A stretch of 64,000 bases of DNA from Citrus sinensis (taxonomy: Eukaryota; Streptophyta; Magnoliopsida; Sapindales; Rutaceae). Numbering within the stretch: position 1 is the stretch's first letter; every line of letters starts with the position of its first letter. The stretch is taken from contig NC_068557.1 in the NCBI RefSeq assembly GCF_022201045.2, positions 23,537,501-23,601,500 of the forward strand, read 5' to 3'. Below are positions 14,111 to 24,989 of the stretch, piece by piece. Both the position numbers and the translations under genes were made by a program. Under the pieces are notes generated by a model, which had not been told where the DNA came from, searched no databases, and saw nothing but the letters and a program-made list of their open reading frames with translations.

Positions 14111-14433
14111 AATTCCTACCATGTAAGGATATTATTTGTAAGATAAATATAAAGTTAAGAGAATAAGTATATTAAATGGGTGTTAAAAACAATACATACT
14201 TCATGATCAATTATACAATGGCCCTTAATATTATATAAAATAATAAGTATTTTAATATACGATATGAAATTTTATTAAAACATATGTGATCAAGTAATTT
14301 TTATGTTACAAGCAATCTCAACAATGAGTTTATTGATGTAACTATGACATTTACTTAAGTATATGTACTTAGTTGTGTTATTTGTTACTATTATATCATA
14401 TATAAATTTTACAATTGCAACTTATTTATTTGA

Positions 14434-14756
14434 TTTGTGTTAAATAACCTGCCATTATATTTTATACTTAATGGTAATAGATTTTGAAAGATTTATTTAA
14501 AAAAGATTATCACATTTCAAATTTCAAGGAGGATTGAAAAATAATTTTAAATAAAATATACTATTTAAGTGAAATTATTTTAAACTCTAAGAGTGGTCAT
14601 AGTTATTTTATAAAATTCTCACCCATGTTAAACGTTTACCATTATTTTTATTTTTATTTTTATTGTAAATATTGTATACCATTGATTAAATTTAATGATA
14701 CACAATTAAAAATATTATTAATACTGTAAAAAAATTACAGCTTCATAAAGAAACCC
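14434..14756 (-). repeat. Right terminal inverted repeat of the MULE-like element
   Basis: Reverse-complement partner of 12833-13161. It starts at TTTGTGTTAAATAACCT and ends ATAAAGAAACCC, immediately before the 9-bp flank CACTTGTAA. Confidence 0.75.
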
Positions 14757-14765
14757 CACTTGTAA

Positions 14766-16438
14766 ATATATTGAAAAAAAAAAACTGTCTTATGGAAACT
14801 GTTGACTTGCGTTATTCTAATTCCCAACGTGAACGTGTCAACGTGAGAGCATGTTTTCAAGTTTCAATCAGTCAAAACTTCATTGAACAAGTTTTTGGGA
14901 TAAGGCTACGTTGCAGACGCCGCACCTAACAGCTGCACCTTAGCCAGCTCCACAAAGGGTGCATCTGGCAAGCAATTTCTCTCTCCTGTGCATGTGTGTC
15001 CTTCCACCATTGGGCGTGTACGCAACAGATAATGTACCGTAGCAAGTAGCAAGCTCCCAAGTGTTTGATGTTGAAAAATAAAATTTAGCCGGTGTTATAT
15101 GTGAAGAACATGCGGCCTCGCAGCACATGGACACGAAGGTTGCACGCACGCGCACAAATTCAATTGGGTGGCCTTTGAGTGGGCGTCCAGACCAATTGAC
15201 AATGTCTTTTAATTTAATTAATTTGAATTTCAATGCCAACAAGACAACAACTATCTCCATCAACAACCTGTCAGGAATCAATACTTGCAATTTATGTTCC
15301 ATCCATTGTTTCCCACTTCCAAATGCCAACTAGAAGAATTGAATGTTGCTGTCTTTCTGGGATTTTTTTGAGCAGTTGATAAATACTGCACTGGTTAATA
15401 TTTGGCGCTTATAAATGTTAGTCAATTTCAGAAGCTTCTGAAAGATGACGTGACATGAACGTGGGGTGGATTTATTTATTTATTTTTCATTTAAGGAGGC
15501 CAAACAATTATAAATGATATATGAAAAAAAAATCGTAGCATCACTTTTTAAATGAATAAATGACCACCCCATGGTCGGATTGGTAACAACATTAAATTTG
15601 TAGCAGCTGGTCCGATTGGTAACAACATCAAATTTGTAGCAACTGACGCTTGAATTTGAGTTTTGGAGATAGCAAGGGAGACAAATAAAAACCTATTTGA
15701 GTTTTGTCCATTCTTTATTTAAAAAAAAGAAAGAAAGAATATAAAATAAAATAATAGTTTTTACAAATTGAGGCTGAACAAAATAAAGTGATACATAAAA
15801 AGAAAAAAAGTAGAACAAAAAGATATGTAATGTAATTTTTGCCTTTCACGACAAATCAATCCAAATCAAGATAAGATTTTTTTTATACATTGATAAGAGT
15901 TAAGTGTCCATCCATATAGAATCATAGATAATAAATTTAAGATTAATATTATAGATAAATATCGACTCATATTTTCAATAATAAAAATTAGTACATTAAA
16001 ATTAAGAAGTCTGTTTCGAAGTTTTAACTGCACCCACAAAGTAGGAAATGGATTAGTTTCCCTAATGCAATGCTTCAAAAAGTCAAAATCTAATTACTAT
16101 GAACAAAGATATTTTGATAAAATGAAATGCTATGTAAAATAGAAGAAAAAAAATTATTTTCAGGGTTTTTTTTTTTTGGGGGGCCGTAGTAAACTAGAAT
16201 TTAAGTTGACCGAAACGATAATTAAGAAACAATTAAGGGGTTTAAATTAATCGAGTTATTCAGAAAAAAATGTCAGAGGCTTGTTAATGCTTACAGAACT
16301 GCCAGCCTTTGCTTTGCTGCTAGGTTGACAAATATGCCATGCACATGTCGGCACAAATTGCTAAGTGAAAATAATTATAATATACGAAACCAGACAAAAG
16401 ATTAGCAGTAATACTCGGTTAATTTGCTTGTTGGCCAT
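14766..16438. other. Intergenic DNA with a ~36-bp tandem duplication
   Basis: No supported gene. Overlapping frames at 14940-15329 (minus) and 15127-15333 (plus) show no domain and lie on opposite strands of the same DNA. A short tandem duplication at about 15574-15648 repeats GATTGGTAACAACAT(T/C)AAA followed by TTTGTAGCA(G/A)CTG. Confidence 0.5.
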
Positions 16439-16447
16439 TTTTGTTAA

Positions 16448-17187
16448 GAGAAATTATCACTAATTCACATTAAATTTTTTATGTTATTAAAAATATTTTA
16501 AAATTTTAAATTTACTCAATTTTTCACCATATATTTATAATTTGTATCAACCATTCAATAAAATATTATTTAAAATATAAAAAATAAAAAACTATTCTTT
16601 ATAACCAATATTCAATTAAATATACCTAAAACTCTATTATTCTCCTTAACTTAAAAAAAAAAAATTCTAATTTATCTTCACAAATTTACGTAACCAAACA
16701 AAATCCACAAATTACCTAAGCCTAATCCATAAACATACAATCAATCTAGTCCTTAAATTTGATTCCATAATTAAAAAAAATATTTTGAGTATTGATAGAC
16801 ATTAAAATTTTTTTTTTATCTCAAAAGATATGTTATTCATTAATTGGTTGATTATTCGATACAAGATCTAAGTAAATTAATTATATTATCTATACTAATT
16901 AATTGATGAATGTCACATCATTTGAGATAACTTTTTAAGATAAAAGATTTAGGATATATAGCGTTACTCTTTTATTTTATTATTGATAGTGCAAAGGAAA
17001 AAATGTCCTTGAATTCAAGGATAAAATGACTGTTTTATTTAAATTATGTTAAATATTCTAATAGCATTAATGTTTTGGTGGAGGGTTGATACAAATTACA
17101 ACTTTAAGATAGAAAATTAAATAAATTCAAATTTTATAATATTATTGATAATAGAGTAAATTTAAGGTATATGTTTGATAATTTTCC
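16448..17187. mobile_element. TIR element (~740 bp), probable MULE-type MITE
   Basis: The ends are imperfect inverted repeats. The left starts GAGAAATTATCA and the right ends TGATAATTTTCC. Inward, AATTTGTATCAACC on the left pairs with GGTTGATACAAATT on the right. Flanks TTTTGTTAA (16439-16447) and TTTCGTGAA (17188-17196) match at 7 of 9, compatible with an aged 9-bp target duplication. There is no coding capacity. A second, shorter element is nested inside. Confidence 0.5.
16787..16969. mobile_element. Nested MITE (~183 bp)
   Basis: An inverted-repeat unit whose left end reads GAGTATTGATAGACATT. The reverse complement of its right end reads GAGTAACGCTATATATCC. Inner arms TTTATCTCAAAAGATATG and ATCATTTGAGATAACTTTTT also pair. 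It sits inside the 740-bp element and so is younger. A relative may occur near 58513. Confidence 0.45.
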
Positions 17188-17196
17188 TTTCGTGAA

Positions 17197-18709
17197 TTCA
17201 TTCAATCACAAAACTATTGATATTTATTGTAACTAGAAATTTATTGAAATTACAATTACAACTAAATTAATTATATTAAATCTATTAATAATTGCTATTA
17301 AAAAAGTTGGATATTCATGTGAGAAGTGTAGTACTGTATATAAGTTTCCATTTGAAAAAGCAAATGACGAAGGTGATCCTTACTAATTTAGATGAGTACG
17401 AATTTACTTAACTGTCGCTTTAACATTATATAAACCTAAAAAGGAAGAAAATTTACATAAATCTTGAGATAAATGGAAACAAAATTGAGAAAATGGGAAA
17501 ATCTCATTGTCGAAATCTAGAAGGTATAAAATCTTTCTTTTACGAATCCAAAATATTTGTCAAAAAACAATTTCACATCAATAGTACTGCATTAATTGGA
17601 ATACATCATGAAATTGGGAGAATCAAAATTAGGCAGCTGGCGTCACCATATCAAAAGGCTTTCCTTAAATATAAGGTGTTTGTAACTTGCAATAACAAAA
17701 GACCAAAAATGAAAGAGAATGAAAAGTGGTGCACAATTTCAAAACGACAAACCTTTAGGATTTATTCCCCAATATTTTAGTTTTGAGACTATTAGAAGGC
17801 ATTGACACAGTTACTTTCAACTTGTGCTTGCTATTTTTAACCCCACGTCAATAGAATAGAGAGACAAAATTACGATAGAAAGAGTTACTAGGTGAAAAGT
17901 AAAACTGTATACAGGTGGTTAACTTAAAATATTGGTTACAAAATTATATCACACCTCTCATCATTTAATGAGAATTAATAAATCTTTGAACCTATATGAT
18001 TGTAGAAAATTTATAAATTGAATCAATTAACACCCATTAACACAAATTTATTTTTATGTAAAAAACAACTCATGCCAATGAAACATGTATCCCAAATAAC
18101 GTCAAGATTGATATGATTGAAACAAAATGGAACATTTATAACCTCATCATGTCATGCGCATATCATATGAATTGTTGTATAATAGCCAAACTCAATAATA
18201 ACTCAATACACTTCCGCACGATATAGAAAAGGAGTGGTCCATTGCAGTCAGTATCACGGCATGCTGCAGGCTGCTTGCTTGATGGTCTCGAGTCCAGGTC
18301 CCCAAATTCCCAAGCCATATAAAAAAAGTGGACCCCACTTGCATGTGCCAACTATTTTCACTTTCATTTTCTTTTCTTTTCCTCCAAACACAAAAATAAA
18401 AAGAAAAAATCCACGCCTTTCTCTCTCATCTTTTCAAACCCAACTTTTCATTTTCCCTGTGTTACATTCCTCCCCTCATCTCCGCCGCTTCATCTGTCTG
18501 TCACTCTCAGTCTAACCTGTGCGTGAAAAAACACGTATCGCTCTTTGGAAGGAATTAAAAGAAGGTGAAATTTCATACAGACAAATAAACAAACACCTTG
18601 CATTCAATGCTTATAAAACCCTAAGTAAAACCAAAAAAAAAAAAAAGGAAAAGAAAGCTGTCGCCTTTCTCTCATTTCCCTTCGCTCTCTCTTCAATTTT
18701 CCCCAGAAA
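17197..18709. other. Upstream region and 5' leader of the TMK1-like gene
   Basis: No supported gene; the frame at 17493-17780 has no recognisable features. From about 18360 the strand becomes pyrimidine-rich (CTTTC/TCTC runs), typical of a plant promoter/5' leader, and continues up to the ATG at 18710. Confidence 0.45.
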
Positions 18710-21700
18710 ATGAAGAAACGCCACCTGGGTGTTTCTCTTTTTCTCCTCTCGCTTCTTTCTGCAACCCTCTCAGTTAATTCCCAGTCCAGCTCAGATGCCG
18801 CAGCCATGCAAGCTCTTAAGACCAGCCTGGGAAACCCGGCAAGCTTAGGGTGGACCGACCCGGACCCGTGTAAGTGGAAGCATATTCAGTGTAGTCCCAG
18901 TAACCGGGTTACCCGGATCCAAATCGGCGGACAAAACATCGAAGGAACCCTCCCTAAGGAGCTGAATAGCCTCTCTTCACTAACAGTACTAGAGGTGATG
19001 AAGAATAAACTCACAGGGCGGATCCCAAGCCTTTCTGGGTTGAGTTCTCTTCAAGAAGTGCTTTTTGATGACAATAATTTCACCTCCGTGCCATCAGACT
19101 TCTTCAAAGGCTTAACGTCTTTGCAAACAATAAGCCTTGATTATAATTCGTTCGACTCTTGGGTAATACCTGAAAGCTTGAAAGATGCCACCGGTTTGCA
19201 GCGTTTTTCTGCAAATGGAGCTAACATTACAGGGACTATTCCAGATTTTCTCGGGGGAGATACGATTCCTGGACTGATGCATTTGCATTTGGCTTTTAAT
19301 TTTCTTCAAGGACCAATTCCATTGAGTTTTGGCAAGTCTTCTATTCAGACCCTTTGGTTGAATGGGCAAAAAGGTGACTCAAAGCTTAATGGATCAGTTG
19401 CAGTGATACAAAATATGACTTCTTTGACTCAGCTATGGCTTCATGGTAACTCTTTTACGGGTCCTTTGCCTGATTTATCTGGGCTGAGTAGTTTGCAAGA
19501 TTTCAGTGTGAGAGATAATCAGTTAACGGGTATTGTTCCTTCGTCTTTGGTTAATCTTCATTCGCTTGCTGTTGTCAATTTGACTAACAATTTATTTCAG
19601 GGTCAAACCCCAAAGTTTAGTTCTTCTGTTAGGTTTGATATGGCAAAAGGGTCTAATAGCTTTTGCTTGGATGATGCTGGTGTTGCTTGTGATGGCCGGG
19701 TTAATGTTTTGTTGTCAATTGTGAAATCTGTGGGTTACCCGGCGGTGCTTGCGGAAAGTTGGAAAGGAAATAATCCTTGTAATAGTGACTGGAAGGGTGT
19801 GTCATGTGATGCTGGAGGAAACATTACCGTTGTCAATTTAAAAAATTTGGGGCTTTCGGGTACAATTTCTTCGAATTTTTCTAGGCTGACTTCCCTGAGG
19901 CAATTGATGCTTTCAGGCAATGAACTTACTGGTACTATACCAAAGGAACTTACAACTCTGCCTAGTCTCGAGATGTTAGATGTGTCAAATAATCATCTTT
20001 TTGGTAAAGTTCCAAATTTTAGACAAAATGTGATTGTTAAAACTGATGGGAACCCTGATATTGGAAAAGATAGTAGTAGTTTTACTCCTAAGTCACCTCC
20101 TGGGAGTTCGCCTACACCACCCGGGGGTGACAGTGGAGGAAATGGTTCCTCTGGTGGTGCGAATAAGAATTCAAATACAGGAAAGATTGTGGGTTCTGTA
20201 GTCGGTGTTGTTTGTGGCGCGTTTATTGTTGGATTAGGTTTTTGTTTGTATACCAGAAAACGGAAGCGTTCTGGTCGGGTACAAAGTCCAAATGCTGTGG
20301 TTATCCATCCTAGTAATGGAGGAGATGGAAATGCTGTTAAGATTACGGTTACAGAGTCTAGTGTTACTGGAGGTGGAAGTGAAAGTCAAAGTCTCACAAG
20401 TAGTGGGCCTAGTGACCTTCATGTCGTCGAGGCTGGAAGTATGGTGATTTCAATCCAAGTTTTGAGGAACGTAACTAATAATTTTAGTGAGGAAAATGTC
20501 TTGGGAAGGGGGGGTTTTGGGACTGTGTACAAGGGGGAACTGCATGATGGGACAAAGATTGCGGTAAAGAGGATGGAGTCAGCAGTGGTGAGTGAGAAGG
20601 GCTTTGCAGAGTTTAAGTCTGAGATTGCAGTTCTTACAAAGGTTCGACATCGCCACCTAGTGGGGCTTCTTGGCTATTGCTTGGATGGAAATGAAAGGCT
20701 TCTAGTTTATGAATACATGCCTCAAGGGACCCTTAGTAGGCATCTTTTCAACCGGAAGGAGGAGGGATTGAAACCACTTGAGTGGACTAGAAGGTTGACA
20801 ATTGCCTTGGATGTTGCTAGAGGTGTTGAGTATCTGCACGGTTTAGCACATCAAAGTTTTATTCATAGGGACCTCAAACCATCCAACATTCTTCTTGGTG
20901 ATGATATGCGGGCTAAAGTTGCAGATTTTGGATTGGTTCGTCTAGCACCAGATAATGGAAAGCATTCAATTGAGACCAGACTAGCTGGAACTTTCGGCTA
21001 TCTTGCTCCAGAATATGCTGGTAACTAATTCTATTTTTTTCAGATTGAGGTGAAAGTGTCTAATCGACATTATCTTTTTCCCCATAATTTATGCAAATGT
21101 TTAATCTTCCTACACCACATACTGCCTAGAGATTTTTATCATTTGCACTATTAGCAACTGGAAGGCTTTACTGGATAGGATTAGGATGTTTAGTTTGACA
21201 GTGAAGGATGCAGCTAGATGGTCGCACTTCTCATTTTTTCATTTTTACTGTGTTTAATAAGTCAGAGGTTCCTTTTAATTTTTCAAGTGTATAGAATTGA
21301 TTTGTGTTTGGTGTTTACTGAGTCAATTTATTTTTTTCCCCTCTGGTTCTAAAGCTGAAACTTCTGGTATGACTTGGCAGTGACTGGACGAGTGACTACA
21401 AAGGTTGATGTGTTTAGCTTTGGAGTTATTTTAATGGAGTTAATCACGGGTAGAAAGGCTCTCGATGAAACCCAGTCTGAGGACAGTGTGCACCTTGTAA
21501 CATGGTTCCGCAGAATGCATATTAATAAGGACACATTCCGGAAGGCAATTGATCGAACAATTGATCTTGATGAAGAAACCCTTGCTAGTATAAGCACTGT
21601 GGCTGAGCTGGCTGGTCACTGCTGCGCAAGGGAGCCCTACCAGAGGCCTGATATGGGTCATGTCGTTAATGTACTCTCATCTCTAGCCGAGTTGTGGAAA

Positions 21701-21913
21701 CCAGCAGAACCAGATTCTGATGACATATATGGCATCGACCTTGACATGACTTTACCGCAAGCATTAAAGAAGTGGCAGGCATATGAGGGAAACAGCAACA
21801 TTGGTGACTCTTCTTCTTCTTCATTCCTTGCCAGCACAGATAATACCCAGACCAGCATACCCACAAGGCCATCCGGATTTGCTGATTCATTTACATCAGC
21901 TGACGGACGATGA
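18710..21913 (+). CDS. TMK1: TMK1-like leucine-rich-repeat receptor kinase (intact)
   Basis: Two exons (18710-21020 and 21381-21913, GT/AG intron after EYA in the APE region) encode 947 residues, close to the TMK1 length. Order: signal peptide (about 1-24), LRR block with [11 protein letters not shown] cap, a non-LRR insert, a second cap ([13 protein letters not shown]) and short LRR block. A Gly/Ser/Pro-rich stalk follows, then a membrane helix at about 492-513 and a Ser/Thr kinase from about 590. Kinase motifs are complete: [28 protein letters not shown] and APE. The tail ends SFTSADGR as in TMK1. TMKs are plasma-membrane kinases used in auxin signalling, with ABP1/ABL partners, H+-ATPase and ROP targets. 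The split ectodomain and the single intron inside the kinase are family traits. It is the only unbroken member of a cluster of relatives downstream. Confidence 0.95.
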
Positions 21914-24900
21914 AGGAGGGCAAGAAAGGAATGGAAGATTAGATGTGGGTATCTGTTAATGGTTTCTAGAGGTTTGCTTTGTTCATTCTTTATGCTTCTT
22001 TGTTTTCTCTCTTTGTGAGGCTTGGTTCTCTTTTTGCTATATTCTGCTGGAGATGCCTTAATTCTCCGCATTATCTCTGTAGTTTGAATTTTTTTTAATG
22101 TTTTTCTGGTTTTCAGAAGTTCTTAAAAATGCAAATAGAGAGATACTTGAGAAAGAGTTGTTCTTTAATGTTCATCTCTTAAGTGCTTTATTTACAAGTA
22201 GTTTACTCCTTATATTTGGTTTCATTGATATTGGAATTGATTTTGATTCATTCATGCTTTTTATTGCTTTGACATGAAAAAGGCTCTACTCAATTGTCAT
22301 TGGAAAGCTTACAATGAAATTATTGTGCATGCCTTGGCTAATGCTTGTGCAGTTCCCTTTTGCTTATTTGTCATGCATCCTTGTCAGCATCCACATGGCG
22401 CCACTCCATTTGAGTGGAAAAGATAAATGCGGCCCCTGTTGGCGATGAGTGGGATTCATTAGACCAGCCAACTAAACCCCACCAAAATTTATATATATAA
22501 TATTTGACTCTCATGGGGGCATCAGCATTCAGCAGGTCCCGGTAAAAGAGATATTTATGCATGCAGTATCACAAAGTTTAGGTGAACGGATGACGACAAC
22601 GAAATCAATGGAGACGCTCTCCTGAACAGCTCATCCTCACCGAGAATGTCCTAATAAATTTGTGTCATGTGTTTTGTCTGATCTGCATGATTGTCTGACA
22701 CTTGTTTGAATCAGAATGGTTGGTTTTGTTTGATATGGCTGCCAGCTGCATCTCATTTCCCGTTGCCATTTGGCCATTTCTTTTGCTAGAATTATCCTCC
22801 CAACTTGTGACTGCGTGGGGACATCTCATTACGCATACATCACTTGGGTGTGGTGACTTCTTTCTTTTTTCTTTATTCCATCCAACGAGCCAAACCGCTA
22901 TCATTTGTTTATAATTATAAAAGATTTGGTGGTTCGTATGATTACTGTGATGTTGAGTGTTGACTTAACACGTCAAATTCTAATTTCTCATTCATTGTTG
23001 CCCAGAATAAGCCGGATTTTTCGGAAGTTTTGTCTAATGGGGTTGGTGTTTTATGTTGAGGGATTTATGTCACCATGGTCATATATGTGATTATTTATTT
23101 ATGTTTTAATCTTTCTCCTGGGCGGTGGCCGCGTCCATCACGACAAAGTTTGCCCATCACTGAACTGCCCATCACTGAACGTTGACTTCTCCAATCCTTG
23201 TTCAAAGATTTGATAAGTGTTTAGATCTCATTACACGTGTTGAATGTGAAATGTAGCGTGGTGCTGATGGTCGTGCGTGTGATTATGCCTATTTGGTACT
23301 GTAGCTTTTGGGGTGAAAAAATATTGGCTATTATTGATTTTTCATCCTATAAGTGGTGAATCAAATCAATCCAATGTTTAAATTATAATGACTAATATTT
23401 ACCAACACTCTAATATTATAATTTTTAAGTTATAATTATCTAATTTTTTAATACTAAACAGCGCTTGGGTGGGTTGAGTACTCCCGGTTAAGCCTTTTTG
23501 TTCTTCACATCCGCAATTCATTTCTTTAAAATGACTTATTTTTAAATAGTTTATTTAAGATTACTAAACTACGTCTTTACTATTTCTATTTAGTTTTTCA
23601 TTAACAATTTTCTGATACTCAAAATCTTTGAAAATTTTCATTTCATCGAAATATTGAAGATTTTGTGCTTACACTGCTGGTATCATGGAGGTTAGGAAAA
23701 TTATATTCAAATTTTAATCTAGCATATACCACCTCCAAATCAGAATAGGATCTTCTCCTGATCTGAACTCTACTGAGGTTTTAAAAATCTTCTGTCATGT
23801 GTTTTGTAGTGGTAGTGTATGGGTAAGATTTAACTTCTTTTACATTTTATTTATTAACTACCAATCAACAATTGAATTATTTACTTAGTGCATAATTAAA
23901 TCTTGAGAGAATCTTAATCCCTCCAAATCACCAAAAATCTTTAATAAATTATAGTAATTATTGTAAGATTTCTTGTAGCACACGCGATAGAAATTGCATT
24001 CAAATGTGTGATTGCTAAATTTCGCGTAATAAGTAATGAGCATATTAAATTCGTTTAGCGTGTAAGCAATGAACTGTAAATGAGCTGGAGTTTGCATATT
24101 ACGTCAGCTGAATTGGCTGTCAAGCACTTGCTCATCTTCCTCTACTCGAAGAATCGGAGGCACTTTATTTGGATGCATGCCTTTTTGTATTTCTTTCTTT
24201 ATTCTGATTCCAAAATTTTACATTTTCCTTCATGGTTTTTTATTCTATTAATTTGGATATCTCTAACACTCTTGAGATGCTAAAGATCTTATACTACGTG
24301 TATATTAATAAAAGTGTACTGTTGCCTTCTTATTATTTTTTGATTCATTACATCATTTGTTCCCTGTGTAATGGATTTTGTTGTGATGAAAATGAGTTTT
24401 AGAACACATTTTCTCAAGTTCGAATAAGTTTATTTATTTGTATTTTTAAAAAAGATTGATTATTACTTGCTTTATAATTTATATGGCACATTTCTTCAGA
24501 AGAGCATGTTACAGAAATTTTTGAGTGAAAATTAATAAACTCTACTGCAACTCAAAAAGAGAAAGAGTACGAATAACAAGTGTAAATGAACAAAGTATGA
24601 TGGAAGGTGGAATACAATTTATCAATATTTAAAATCATAAATCTATCCAATTCTTTTTCACTTATAATAGAATTTATTAATATTTATAATCAGAAGTTTG
24701 TCCAAACTTCCTAGAAGTTCAGCTTTGTGATGTGTACCATCAATTATCAGTTATATCTAAATTTGATGGAAGACGCTTAATAAGTGCATATGAACAAAAT
24801 CAATTGCGAACCTGAACACGAGTTGCTTACCTACTGAGGTCATCAATAGGTAAGTTCGTTGTTGCTAGTGGCATCAAGGTCTTGCAACAATTTGATCATT

Positions 24901-24989
24901 TGAAAGCTAGGCCTTGGCAGAATGATTCAGCAGCTTCGACATCGCAAAAGGTGGAAGTGATTCTGGAGTAGTCGATGAATGTCATGAAT
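21914..24989. other. 3' UTR of the TMK1-like gene and spacer to the inverted TMK pseudogene
   Basis: No supported gene; the short frames on both strands lack motifs. A small tandem repeat GCCCATCACTGAAC occurs twice near 23152-23180. This spacer separates two TMK units arranged tail to tail. Confidence 0.5.

Larger units (their letters stand above)
12833..14756. mobile_element. Non-autonomous MULE-like DNA transposon with long terminal inverted repeats
   Basis: A 1924-bp unit is bounded by long inverted repeats. The left end reads GGGTTCCTCTATGATGCTG and the reverse complement of the right end reads GGGTTTCTTTATGAAGCTG. Similarity continues for about 325 bp. Immediately outside are CGCTTTTAA (12824-12832) and CACTTGTAA (14757-14765), which match at 7 of 9 positions. 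A 9-bp target-site duplication plus long TIRs is the Mutator-like signature. No transposase is visible. The only internal frame (13379-13567, 62 aa) is not recognised. The middle holds a direct repeat with a ~312-bp period. Confidence 0.75.

Noticed and set aside
14940..15333. Overlapping 129-aa (minus) and 68-aa (plus) frames
   Set aside because: No domain, no promoter or splice context, and they occupy the same DNA on opposite strands; likely chance frames.
17493..17780. 95-aa frame on the plus strand
   Set aside because: Lys-rich composition expected from AT-rich DNA, no recognisable motif.
20861..20990. Kinase of the TMK1-like gene ending at the TAA after EYAGN
   Set aside because: That stop lies inside the intron; the GT at 21021 and AG at 21380 restore the conserved [15 protein letters not shown] reading.
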